From Seminavis robusta (taxonomy: Eukaryota; Bacillariophyta; Bacillariophyceae; Naviculales; Naviculaceae): 64,000 nucleotides of DNA. The notes beneath the pieces are model-generated. The model did not search any database and was not told where the DNA came from. It saw only the letters and a program-made list of their open reading frames with translations. Both the position numbers and the translations under genes were made by a program. The stretch spans positions 18,414 through 82,413 of the forward strand of contig CAICTM010000271.1 of assembly GCA_903772945.1 (NCBI GenBank), read 5' to 3'. Each line of letters starts with the position of its first letter. Positions within the stretch are counted from its first letter, which is position 1. This document shows positions 34,525 through 45,278 of the stretch, in pieces.

Positions 34525-36566
34525 CTAGCTAGCAGCAGAGATGCCGTTTGTGACATCCTCCGTTCTGGCTGCAAGGCCTTTCCAGCCTCCCTCTTTGTCT
34601 TTGCTGGCATGGCGACAATATATTGGTAACAAGCGGATGTAGCGAATCTCAGCGATATCGTCGAGCAGGTTGAGGACTGCCAATAGGTCCTCACGCCTCA
34701 CGTGCGTTTGGGTGCTTTCCATCACCTCGTTGAGACTGACACCGCAATATCGCTCCTCCTGGTCTCGTCGCTTGCCAAATGTATGTTGCATCATGTTGGC
34801 ATCAATACAGTTGGTGCCACTCCAGAGAGTCAGCTTCGGGAGGTCGGCCTTTCGAACAAAGAAAATTGCAAAGAGCTTCTTGAGCTTCCCGTAAGCCTTG
34901 ACCAGTCCCTGAATTGTACGGAAGCAAAATGGGAGGTAAATGCCACAAGGATGTTCGGGAGAGTCATCGAGGTCAATCAGTTTCTCCTTTGCAAACGTTG
35001 GCAAGACAGTCTCGAACAACGATGGAGTCCAGTGGATTTGAAGCCACCCCGAAGGAAGCCAATAGTAATCCCAGATGATTTGTGTGAAGCTCAGTGGTTT
35101 GTTGTCGTGGGGGAAGTTTTCCTGTTGCTTCATCTTCATCTCTCTCAAGAATCCAATTCGATTGAAGTTGCCGTAGACATGACTCTGCTCTTCGTACTCT
35201 GCGCCCTGCTGCATAGATACAGTATAGCATGAAACATTGTTCTCGAGTTCCGTAGCTTTGATTCGCACCAAGTCCCTACCATCCATCTCCGTGAGAGCAC
35301 CGTCCTCCACCATTTGCGCAATGACTTTGCAAGCTTCTTGAGTCGTATGGAAGTTTTGACTGCAAACAGCTTTAGACATTCCCAAGAGGAGGCAAACTTT
35401 CTTCCTTGTCTTTGGCTTCTTTCCACCATGTGGATGGGTTTCCCACGTGTGTCCGCGCGGACGACGACGACGACGTGGAAGCAGTTGCGCATCCGCATTG
35501 ACGACACCAAGTTCACCCAACACAGGTTCCACGGCAGATGCTGCTGCTGTATGCGGCACAGCAGCATTGTCATTGGCGGGGAGATCGGTCGCAGTCAAGT
35601 CGAACCGTTCTTCGTCCTTTTGAATATCGCTTAGAGTGATCTGGTGGACGTTTTCGGGCCTTGGATAGAAACGAGGCTTGGAATCCAATAATGCACCGGT
35701 ATCGACTGCACCATGGGGAAAGCACCGTATCAATCGAACTCCCTTCAAGACACTCTTTGGAATGTCGTGTCTCTCGACAAGAGCCCGCTTCGAAACAACT
35801 TTTTGTTGGTGACTTTCAATGCCTCGCTGGACAGCATCTCTTCAGCAAAGCAAGCAAAAGAAAGAAAGCGTGAGCATGTTGACTTAAATACATGTAAGAT
35901 GTCCGTGACGTCTGTCCTGCCAGCGACCCACCGAACTGCTCTCCGATGCGACCCATTCAAGCCGTGGTCCGTGAGAAATCGCGACACGACCTGCTGGATG
36001 CCGGTCCGATTGGCTGCGGCACTGTCGGCGTCGAATTCAAATCCGAGTCCAAGGTCGTTGCGTGGATCTCGAGGGTCCCAAAAACAAAATGCGCTCTTGG
36101 CTTGTCCGAGAAATGGTTCTTGTACCATTGGGAAGTTGGTGTCGTGCCCTATCGAAAAGAGGTGGAGTGCGCCAAATCGCTCGAGTTGTTGGTTGGTGAG
36201 GCCATGGAGAGTGTCAGCGACGAGTGACAGCGTAAAGATTCTGTTATTCGAGTTGGCTACTACTGGACGCCATTCCAAGTGAAATTCGGAAAAGTCGTGG
36301 CAGGTTTCAATGCTGCTCGCCGTCGCAACGACAGGAGGAAGCTTGTGGGGCGCCTCGATCAAGCCAATGTCCACGAACTCTTGTCCCTGTTCACTAATTC
36401 CACCAATGAGGAAGATGTTGTGATTTGGCCACGCCGCCGTGATCCGGTGGACCAATGACGACAATCCCGACCAGGCGTTGGTCAACAAGGCCGTCCTTTG
36501 ACGACGTCGAATCGCGGAGCGTCCAAGACAGACAATGCTGTTGGGTGGGATCGAAGCAATTACCAT
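34525..36566 (-). CDS. two-exon protein of unknown function
   Basis: Two exons, complement of 34525-35839 and 35932-36566, join to 649 aa. The intron uses donor GTGGGT and a TTTGCTGAAG acceptor behind a pyrimidine-rich tract, and phases match exactly (split Arg codon). Without splicing the upstream frame would end at 35745, while the downstream frame has no ATG. The N-terminal half is mixed alpha/beta (SIVCLGRSAIRRRQ, NHNIFLIGGISEQGQEFVDI). The second half has a basic Pro/Arg stretch (PRRRRRPRGHTWETHPHGGK) and a folded region with many Tyr/Trp/Phe (IIWDYYWLPSGWLQIHW). I recognise no family. No signal peptide is visible. Its 3' end converges on the Bro1 gene 126 bases away. Confidence 0.7.
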
Positions 36567-36697
36567 TTTCCTGGAAGCTACGGTATGTTGGGGACGTCCG
36601 ATGATGAAAGAATCAAGAGAGCACTTTTTATCGAGACGAGACGGAGATGTGATGAAGAGCGTGAAGATTGGAATTAGTCTACATTTTCTTTAAACTT

Positions 36698-37051
36698 TTA
36701 GGGGCCATCGGGGGTTTTATGTGCTCTAGCTAGGGGGGTCAAGATTTGCATCGCACCCACTTTAGTCCCGAACGGGTTCGTTTTTGTTGGATGCAGGCCG
36801 TCGTTGCCGAGAAAGACCAAGACAAGGTCATGGCCAGAACCAAAGACATTGCATCCCAGCAACCGCAACTTTTGCATCGCAGAGTAGATCTCTTTGGTTG
36901 GTAGACTGTCAATGAGTGCCATTGGATCCTGAAGCATCAATTGCCTGAAGAAAAGAAGAAAAGAAGAAAGAGGCGATCATCATTTCTGCGAGATCTTTGG
37001 TCCAGTCCAGCTTACCGTATCCTGAAAGCAGCAAGATACCTTTCGTCCATA
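36698..37051 (-). CDS. small two-exon protein of unknown function (93 aa)
   Basis: Exons at complement 36698-36944 and 37017-37051. The donor is GTAAGC and the acceptor TTCTTCAG follows a long pyrimidine tract, and phases close. The N-terminus is MDERYLAAFRIRQLMLQDPM; a Gly/His segment (FGSGHDLVLVFLGNDGLHPT) follows. It resembles nothing I can name with confidence. The start lies only 44 bases from the ATG of the divergent glycosyltransferase gene, unusually tight, so it could instead be an unannotated antisense transcript or a gene fragment. The intron quality is the main support. Confidence 0.5.
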
Positions 37052-37095
37052 TTCACCTATTATTGTTCGGTTGCATTATTAAATAAACCAGCACC

Positions 37096-39096
37096 ATGAT
37101 GCCCTTTGCACATCCCTCTCAACGATCTCGGTATCGTTCTGCTCGTTCGGTCCGACCTCAGAGTATGAATGGTGGCAGTAACCCTGGAAGCATCAGTGGG
37201 GCTGGCAAGTGGTCCAAGGCCAAAATGACCTTTTTCGTGGGAGCTGTCCTGGCTGTGGCTGGCATTACTGTGGTCCCCATCTTTATTCTCGAAGGAAGCT
37301 ATAGCTATAAACGCATCAGTTCCAATCACCTGCATCCTTCCAAAATGCTCCATTTGGGGGAAGCCATTCAACGAGAAATGGCACAAAAGCTACACAACAA
37401 TCACCTGCTACCAGCGTCGAGTGATACTGATCAGAACAGCAATACTGTGGAGGAAGGTCATCCAAATCAACAACCCGAAGGAGACCTTCTAGATCACGAC
37501 AATGAGCAGCAAGAAGGGGAAGAACCTCCGTCTCCCTTAACCAGAGGAGTCAATCGGGTACCCATGAGTAAAACACCCGCATTAATAGGAGCCAGACGAG
37601 GCCATATCCAATGCGATGTCCCCATTGAAGACGAAGATCGAATTGTTTATTGGAACGAGCGACAAGGAGATCGGGATCAAGCCTTTGTATCACCCTTTGT
37701 TCTGCCCACCGCCAATCAGGAATACTACATTACCTTTCAGCCCGATCGTGGAGGATGGAACAATATTCGTATGAGTATGGAGATCTTGTTTGTCATTGCA
37801 TCGGCTACCGGACGGACGTTGGTACTGCCACCCAGAGTTCCTCTCTATCTACTGGGTCATGGCAAAGCAGGTGCAAAGAGTTTTGGGGACTTTTTTCCTC
37901 TCGACAATCCCGATTTAATGAGCAAGGTCAAGGTCATTTCCATGAAGCAATTCATTGAAAAGGAATCCCCCAAATGGGAAGGCCTCTCCGACGACGAACG
38001 CCAAAAGCTGCTCCAAGTTTCCGAATTGTGTCTCCACCACGACGGCGACGAAATTGACTGTCAAATCTTACACAAGCAACTCCGCAATCGAGGACATCAA
38101 CCCCAAATAAAACCAAGTGAAAATTGCTTCGTCTTTGATTTGGACGTGCTCCAATCGGGCGATCCAGAAAAACTCAGCGATGATCGGCATCTGGAAGTGG
38201 ATCGATTTTGTGGTGGCCATCGAACGCCCGTATTTTACGACAAGACCTTGCAGTCGATACCCTTTATTCATTGGGATGCCGGATGTGACGGTCTTGCCAA
38301 CACCAAAGAAGATCAAGCCAAGTGCTTTCGACTCCTGCAACATTTCTACACTTTCATCTACTTTACCGATCCCAAAGTGGATAATTACTACAAACGCTTT
38401 GTGCGAGACTTTCTGCATTACAAGGACCCCGTCTACTGCGCTGCCGCCAAGGTCATTCAGGCGGTACAAAAGGAAGCCGATAAGCTCAATGTCCCGTGGT
38501 CGACCTGGCATGTCCGACGCGGGGATTTGCAGTACAAAAAGGTCAAGATTCCGGCCGAAGAATGGTGGGAGAACACCAAAGAGGCTTGGAGACCCGGAGA
38601 ATTGATATACATTGCCACGGATGAACGCGACAAGTCCTTCTTTGACCCCGTCCGAAAACAGAATCACCCCGTCCGCTTTTTGGATGACTATTGGGACATG
38701 GCGGGCATTGGTAAGCTCGACGGCTCGTACGTTGGCATGGTGGATACTATTGTTGCCAGTCAAGGACGAGCATTTGCCGGAACTTGGTTCTCAACCTTTA
38801 CTGGATACATCAATCGACTGCGAGGATACATGGGAAAATCCATGAAAGATTCGTGGTACTCCTTCCTGCCAAGAAAGGAAGTGATGCGAGAGTTTACCTT
38901 TCCAGACGGCAATTATCCCGCTCGAGAATGGCAGATTGGGTGGCTTGGCATTGACACTGATGAACACGATTTCGTGGAACATGGGGTTCCTGCAGATGAT
39001 ATTCACGACAAGGCAGTTCTGCGGTTACAACTACCGGATGCTCCCAAGGAAAGCAAGGAAGCCCAGAAAGAGTCCATCAAGTTTAAGGTACGTTGA
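37096..39096 (+). CDS. type II membrane GDP-fucose O-fucosyltransferase-like protein, domain 1
   Basis: An intronless 666-aa frame if read to TGA at 39094-39096. Residues about 44-66 (MTFFVGAVLAVAGITVVPIF) form a signal anchor, so the catalytic domain should face the Golgi lumen. After a stem of about 110 residues the glycosyltransferase domain has RGGWNNIRMSMEILFVIASA, HVRRGDL (His472 onward, the nucleotide-sugar-binding loop of O-fucosyltransferases), IATDERDKSFF and GRAFAGTWFSTFTGYINRLRG. These match the GT65/GT68-type fold with the HxRRGD motif; the acceptor is unknown. The frame just before the stop contains a GTACGT donor at 39088, which can splice to 39171 in frame and fuse this protein to the next domain (see 39099-41009), giving 1,156 aa. 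Both readings are possible. Confidence 0.88.
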   Translation: MMPFAHPSQRSRYRSARSVRPQSMNGGSNPGSISGAGKWSKAKMTFFVGAVLAVAGITVVPIFILEGSYSYKRISSNHLHPSKMLHLGEAIQREMAQKLHNNHLLPASSDTDQNSNTVEEGHPNQQPEGDLLDHDNEQQEGEEPPSPLTRGVNRVPMSKTPALIGARRGHIQCDVPIEDEDRIVYWNERQGDRDQAFVSPFVLPTANQEYYITFQPDRGGWNNIRMSMEILFVIASATGRTLVLPPRVPLYLLGHGKAGAKSFGDFFPLDNPDLMSKVKVISMKQFIEKESPKWEGLSDDERQKLLQVSELCLHHDGDEIDCQILHKQLRNRGHQPQIKPSENCFVFDLDVLQSGDPEKLSDDRHLEVDRFCGGHRTPVFYDKTLQSIPFIHWDAGCDGLANTKEDQAKCFRLLQHFYTFIYFTDPKVDNYYKRFVRDFLHYKDPVYCAAAKVIQAVQKEADKLNVPWSTWHVRRGDLQYKKVKIPAEEWWENTKEAWRPGELIYIATDERDKSFFDPVRKQNHPVRFLDDYWDMAGIGKLDGSYVGMVDTIVASQGRAFAGTWFSTFTGYINRLRGYMGKSMKDSWYSFLPRKEVMREFTFPDGNYPAREWQIGWLGIDTDEHDFVEHGVPADDIHDKAVLRLQLPDAPKESKEAQKESIKFKVR

Positions 39097-39098
39097 AA

Positions 39099-41009
39099 AT
39101 GATGAATAAGTTGTTTCGGAAGACGTGTCCATGTATCGGCTCATCTTCGGCTCATCTTGTGTTTGGAAAGAAAATCGACTTCGCGGTCAGTGATCTCAAG
39201 CCAGACGTAGGGTTTCGAGAAAAGCCGGTGGCGCGATTAGTTGCCGGGAGACCCATGGACGAGACGCCAGCTGTAAAAGGAGCGTCTCGGGCTCACGTGG
39301 AGTGCGAAATCAACGTAGATTCTCTGGCCTACTGGAATGATCCTCAGTCAGAACGGGACCAAAACTTTCAGTCTCCGTTTGCTGTCCAAGTAAGTTACTT
39401 CTGCAGGGTTATCGTTTGAATTCTCAGGCCGCAGACGGTTCAAATTCTGACTCTACAAATGCTCCTTAGGGTGATACAAAGTACATCACATTCGCACCGG
39501 ACAGAGGAGGCTGGAACAACATCAGAATGTGCATGGAAATCATCTTTGTCATTGCTGCCGTCACCGGGAGAACTCTCGTTTTGCCACCGAAGGCACCTCT
39601 GTATCTCCTGAACGTAAGCAGCAATCATCGTCGCCGAGCGAGTTGCAGAGTGTTTCGTAACATGGATGATCGTACACTAATTCTAATCCAAATCGTGTTG
39701 CGCCACCACGAACAGAAAGACAGCAAGTCCAAACACCGAGGCTTTGCAGACTTCTTCCCATTGCACACCGCCGAGTTTCAAAAACGAGTCAAGGTCATCA
39801 CCATGGAAGAATTTGTCAAACGAGAGGGCGGTCCGGATGGACGGCTCCCAATACCAGATGGAAAACAAAAAGCCGTAGAGGGCGCAGCCGATGTCTGCGA
39901 CAGAAATCCAAGGAGCGGTAAGTACTATGTTCGACTGCAGCATCGAAATCTAAAAGGGCTCACATCAGAGTTGGTTACGTTCCTCAACAAATTTCTTTGT
40001 TTTGAAACGAAGAAATAAGCTGTGACCTAGTTTACGATTACTTGATTTCTGCGGGTCACTCTCCAATGATCCGAGCAAAGGATTCGTGTGTAGTCTTTGA
40101 CGAGGATGCCTACAATGGAAGGGACCTCACTGCAGAGAATAAAGCAATTGTGAAGAAGCGTTGTGGTGTAAGTTTACGATATGTTCATCCACCCCCCACA
40201 CACACAGACACGAGCAACGCCTCAATTTCATGCCTTGTCGTACAAAACAGGAGCGCGCTCCGACATATTGGGACAATAAGTTGCAGGATAACGTGTTGAT
40301 CCATTTCAGAGCCTCGGAGAAGGAATACCGACTCCTGGCACATTTCTATGGCATGATCTACATTACAAACCCAGCCATTGACCATTACTACAAGCGTTTC
40401 GTGAGAGATTTTCTGCATTACCACGATTCAATCTACTGTGCGGCGGGAAAGATCGTGAAAGCACTGCAAGCGGAAGGCGAAAAGCGCGGCTTCTTAGCTG
40501 ACGACGAAGGGGGTGGTGGCTACTCAGCGCTTCACGTGCGCAGGGGTGATCTTCAATACAAGAAAGTGAAAATCCCTGCAGAGGAATGGTATGAAAACAC
40601 GAAGGAAGTATGGAGGCCTGGTGAAATTCTGTATATTGCCACGGATGAACGAAACAAAACTTTCTTCGACCCTATCAAAGAGCACAACGATATCAGATTC
40701 CTTGATGACTACTTTGAAATGGCCGGCCTTAAGGATCTGGACCCCAACTATATGGGGATGATTGACACCATTGTGGCAAGCCGAGGTCGTGCCTTTGCAG
40801 GGACTTGGTTTTCGACATTTTCTGGCTACATCAACCGTTTGCGCGGGTATCATGGGATGTCAATGATGGACTCATGGTATTCGTGGCTGCAGCGCAAGGA
40901 TGCGCTTCATAAATGGGAAGAAGTTGACCATTTCGCGTACGCGTTTGAATGGCCAGATTGCTGGGTTGGCATCGATGCTGATGTTTGGCCCTCCAGGGAT
41001 AAATTCTAA
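39099..41009 (+). CDS. second O-fucosyltransferase-like domain, tandem paralogue or C-terminal half of a fusion
   Basis: Exons 39099-39389, 39470-39613, 39716-39917, 40013-40167 and 40251-41009 close in frame to 516 aa. Motifs align one to one with domain 1: RGGWNNIRMCMEIIFVIAAV, EISCDLVYDYL (against EIDCQIL), LHVRRGDLQYKKVKIPAEEW, IATDERNKTFF and GRAFAGTWFSTFSGYINRLRG. There is no signal anchor, and the only ATG lies 2 bases after the previous stop, with no room for a promoter. An 83-base intron (39088-39170, GTACGT to TTTGGAAAG) joins the preceding gene in phase 0, so I think this is more likely the C-terminal half of a two-domain protein. Domain 1 has no introns and this half has four, which argues for different histories. 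Confidence 0.85.
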
Positions 41010-41014
41010 TGAAG

Positions 41015-41985
41015 TCAATAATTACAGTATGATTGCTCTTGAGATGAGTTGCGCTCATGTTGCAGCCGTGGAGACTTGTGGTCAAACCGAGCAGGTGAAA
41101 TGAATAGTGGAATGATTAGAAAGCACCTGCTTCTGCAATCCCCAGTAGCCATGGCATCATAGACACACTGATCCTTCGAGTCTTCCGGCTGCTCAAAGGC
41201 CTTCTCAGCAGCTTCCATGGCAGTGGATTCACCAGCCACTGTCCCACCTTCTTTGTGCTTGGCATCATGCTGCACAGAAATGGGTGCTGGGGAAGTGGTT
41301 TGTCTGGAAGAGCTTGGGCTCATTATCAAGCACTTGCCATTCATTTCCAAAGGCATCAGCATCAGACATCGTGGTACCATTTCGAGCAAGCCACTCCCAG
41401 TACCAATTCTCGCAGAATGAAGACACTTGATGCCTCCATACTCCTGAAAGCCGGCACCAACTGTCTTGATACCAACCAGGTTCTTGAAGGATTGGATCAC
41501 ACAACCTGCATTCTCTCTCCCAGAGCACTAGTGAACACATTGTGCTTGGACGTGGCATTCTTGTGAGTGACACTGTACTTATCCAGCTTCTCTGAGTCAA
41601 GATCAGCATTGGAGATTCCACCCAACATGTATAGCTAGCATTTAGGCACCAACTTCCAAAACTCGAAGACATCACCTGCGGCCTTCAAAGGAACATCATC
41701 AAAGTTAGCATCTTATGGCAAGGAAACCCAATCAGCGCTGTCAAGACCTTCCTAACATGACAACTGCAGTCTATTGCAGTAGAGATGGAGTGACCTGAAA
41801 TCCTGAAAGTGTAACCATCCGGAGAATTGCCAGAGAAGCAAATGTAATCAACTCCTGCAAAATCTATGGAGACTGCCAACACAATCAACATTTCACATGT
41901 ACCATTAATAGCCCAAGCACTGATGATGCTCATGGGGGATGAGAAAGTCAAACAGCCAAACCAAAAAGTTTCCACAGACACTAAA
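41015..41985 (-). pseudogene. decayed gene of unknown family
   Basis: Coding-like peptide segments read in three shifting frames: FAGVDYICFSGNSPDGYTFR...STAIDCSC at about 41860-41760, then ANFDDVPLKAAGDVFEFWKL followed by an in-frame TAG, then GGISNADLDSEKLDKYSV, then after another shift AGCVIQSFKNLVGIKTVGAG. No splice sites restore one frame. The pattern fits a gene broken by at least two frameshifts and one nonsense change. The parental family is not recognised. It could also be a badly sequenced or unusually spliced gene. Confidence 0.5.
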
Positions 41986-43275
41986 GAGCTAGGTAGTACT
42001 AGATTAGAAGAGGTCGAGAGCCGAGAGCTTCCACGTAGATGTCACCGTGTTTTCGCCTTTTCTGGCTAAGCGAGTCGAGTCGAGTCACTTTTTGCTACCG
42101 TGAAAGCGCAAAAGATACCGTACAGGTCGGTACCAGCACAGCTCCAGCACCCTTTTGAAAGATACTGGCACAAGGCTCTTTCTCATTCTTTAGCAGCTGG
42201 CTGTTGTTGCTTGATGTCATGCAGCTGCTGGAACTTGAACTGCTCGCACAGAAGACAAAACTCCATGGAGAACTTCGGTTCCGGAAACTGAGACTTTGTT
42301 AAGTATTCTAGGAGAACTGCGACACTTCTGTTCACTGATGCTGTCCAGCTTTGTTGGGAACCACCAAACGATGGACAAGCTTGTCATGGTCTTGACACCA
42401 CGCAGCTTTTTGGATGGCTCTGGACCCTCTATCCCAGCTCCCAACATTGGAACTGACGTTTGCCAGGCGGCGTCTTCTCAAATCCACGAAAAAACAAAGA
42501 TTGATGAGCAATCAGCAGCACCACCTGCTACCCTTCTAAGCTGAGCAGCACAGCCAACCATCACTTTTTGGCTGAAAGTACGAATAGTTTGTTATCTTTC
42601 TATCACTATTTTCTGCCATAGTTACCAAGATGATGCCCCCAAGTCGTAAACGTCAATCATCTGGTCTCTGCGTTGTTGCGGCCGTAGCAGCGGTCTCCAT
42701 GAGAGGTGAGTGATGTCAGGGTTGTTGTTCCGTTGTATCTTTTGTCGTCGTTCTGTTGGATTATCTCGCCTCGACAGCTGGCACAGCCGAAAGCTAGTTC
42801 TTTGGTCTGTTACCATGGTTTCAAAGCCAAGGGTATTCTACCCATCTCATCGTAAAGCCACCGCCATCGCCAACAGAGGACGGGATCATCTTGCTGCCTT
42901 GTTGAGAAGATGTGATGTTTTTGTACCCATAACCTAATGGTTGGTACACGTACATTCACTGCTTCCGAGAAGCTTTTTCGGCATACCGGTAACAAGAACC
43001 ACACAACTTCTCCAAGTCAGAACGGAATTCTTTGGTATGCTTCGCTACCCATCAACATCCATCAACGCACATCACCCAAGCTTCCACTTGTTGCTTTTCA
43101 AGAGCTTGGAATCAAATCGAATCTACCTTCAGCTAGCTAGATAGCTGTTCCTATTGCATGCTTCCATCTCTTTGTCGCATCTGCCCCCTCCGTTTGATCA
43201 ATTGCACTGAATCCAATCCAAACTCACCATTATCTTTCTCATCTCATCTTTCTGTGTGCATTATTATTATCCACC
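41986..43275. other. intergenic region with a possible short signal-peptide exon
   Basis: About 1.3 kb. At 42630-42705 an ATG frame (MMPPSRKRQSSGLCVVAAVA) looks like a signal peptide and is followed by a good intron (GTGAGT at 42706, pyrimidine tract, CGACAG ending at 42777), but the next exon meets TAG after five codons. This may be a truncated gene remnant. A GAGTCGAGTCGAGTC tandem triplet lies near 42070. Nothing else is supported. Confidence 0.35.
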
Positions 43276-44783
43276 ATGTCGGTTGCTACCTCCTTTCTTC
43301 CCACTCTTGTTTGGATGATGTCAGTCGTTTCGGTGGGTGCCTTTACTTCTCCCTTTATCCATCCACAACCACACCACCACAACAATCTACAACTCTCGCC
43401 TCCACGAGCATCTACAGCTCTTGCCGCATCGGGGGATGTCCAATGGTTTAGTTCTCTCTCGATTGATAATAATAAACCATCCCACGACGAACCCGATCTA
43501 TGGACCAACCCCGGCGATGATGTCAAAAACTTTCGACGAGTTATGGATCCGACCAACAAGGTCATGAATGAAATCCAACTTTCCGATACTCTACTATCGG
43601 CAGCAATGAAATCCAAAAAGCAAAAAGAACCGTCCCATGCACTCCAGCAAGAAGTGTCGTCTCGGCGAAAAGTAAGAGCCACTGTGAGTGAAACCGGAAC
43701 GGACAGCATGAGACATTACATCAAAATGATGTGCAATCATGAACTCTTGAACAAAAATGAAGAAGTGGTTTTGGCACGAGAGATTCAGCTTCTCATTGCA
43801 TATGAAGAGGAACGAGAAATGCTCGAGGAACAACTCATGAGGTATGTATATACATCCACTGCCCCCACAAACTGATTTGTTCGTTTTAGTTCCTAAGTTC
43901 TGACTTTTCTTTTGGTTTCCCTTTTTCTTTCTTTAGACCACCGACTTACGCCGAATGGGCCGCTGCCGTGCGCCCCGACATGACGGTGCCGGAATTGAAG
44001 AAACAGATTCGACGATCTATCCGGGCCAAGGCAGCACTCATCGAATCCAACATTCGATTGGTCGTATCCATTGCCAAACGATACCAAAAGAGAGGTTTGT
44101 CCTTTCAAGACTTGAGTCAAGAAGGAATCTTGGGATTGACACGAGCCACCGAAAAGTTTGATCCGGAACGAGGATTCCGCTTTTCCACATATGCCACATG
44201 GTGGATCAAACAATCCATCATGAGAGCCATTGCCGATCAGGGGCGCGTCATTCGACTGCCCGTCCACATTCACGATCAGCTCAATAGTTTGCGCAAGACC
44301 ACGCGAGAACTCAACTCGGAGTTGGGCAGGGATCCCACCACGGAGGAATTGACCAACCGAACCAAGCTCACGTCCGCGCGCATCGATTTCCTCAACCGAG
44401 TCTCGCAACAGTCCATCTCGATGGAAACCGAATTGAAATCATCCAAGACCAAGGGATCCGGTGCTGGATTGGGAGGTGCGGACGGTCTGACGGTGGGTGA
44501 CACTGTCGGGGATCCCGAGCAAGCACCTGTCGATCAAGCATCCTACCAAATGCTCAAGGATGACATTTCGCGTTTGATTTGTACTCTGAACCGTCGAGAA
44601 CAGGCCGTCATTCGCATGCGGTTTGGTTTGGATGACGGCAAGGCCAAGACGTTGGAAGACATTGGAAACCGCTTTTCTGTCACGCGAGAGCGAATACGAC
44701 AAATTGAAGCCCGGGCACTGCACAAACTACGACAGCCCTATCGCAATCACTCGGTCAAGTGCTATGTGAAGGATTATTCATGA
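43276..44783 (+). CDS. plastid-targeted sigma-70 factor (RpoD/SigA-like)
   Basis: Exons 43276-43841 and 43937-44783 join to 470 aa. The N-terminus is a bipartite plastid presequence: a hydrophobic signal ([20 protein letters not shown]) ends in GAFTSPF, an ASAFAP-like motif with the critical Phe, followed by a His/Ser/Thr transit-like stretch. Sigma regions follow: region 1.2/2.1 near 135-215, region 2.3/2.4 [20 protein letters not shown], region 3 ([14 protein letters not shown]), and region 4.2 [17 protein letters not shown]. It should direct the plastid-encoded RNA polymerase to -35/-10 type promoters. The intron splits an Arg codon just before a conserved [11 protein letters not shown]. 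Which plastid genes it serves is not shown. Confidence 0.95.
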
Positions 44784-44827
44784 GAGAACTCCAAACAACC
44801 AATTTTCGTCCCACACTGCCGGGGCTA

Positions 44828-45195
44828 GCGCAAGTCGTTGTGATCAACCACAACATGCGGCACAAACAAACATGCTTAAATTTTAATCTAGCAACAACTT
44901 CCAGGTTCTAATGGGTAGCTTGGATAATGTTATTAGCTAGCTCGGTATGCATACATGAAACGACCGTTGGCTCTACTCGAGCCAAGCCACGTCAAGCAAC
45001 ATGGTGAGAAGCTACAGCGTTCACCCCTCCTGCGGTTTGCGCAAGTCGTTGTGATCAAACATGCTTGAATATCGCAACAACTGTCAGGATCTCTCTTGAG
45101 TAGTTTGAATAGTCTAATGTTAGTAGCTAGCTAGGTATGCATATTTGATGAAAGGACCGTTGAATCTGCTGGGGCCAAACTAACTACATGTCAAC
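44828..45195. repeat. two diverged direct repeats downstream of the sigma factor gene
   Basis: Unit 1 (about 44828-44999) and unit 2 (about 45039-45195) share, in the same order, GCGCAAGTCGTTGTGATCAA, an ACATGCTT block, GCAACAACT, a TAGCTAGCT word, GGTATGCATA and GACCGTTG. They differ by substitutions and indels. The order-preserving match indicates an old tandem duplication of about 210 bases. Confidence 0.75.
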
Positions 45196-45278
45196 TTGGC
45201 CAGAAAGATTTCCTGCTAAACTCGTGTCTTTTCTCAGTAACCAATGCCATTACTGCTTCAAGCCTCCTACAGAGAGTC

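Noticed and set aside
42296-42544. 82-codon plus-strand frame
   Set aside because: Its composition is plausible, but there is no partner exon, domain or start context. The region is AT-rich spacer with other equally long frames.
42630-42797. Signal-peptide-like exon followed by a good intron
   Set aside because: After splicing only 31 residues are encoded before TAG. It may be a gene remnant but cannot be supported as a functional gene.
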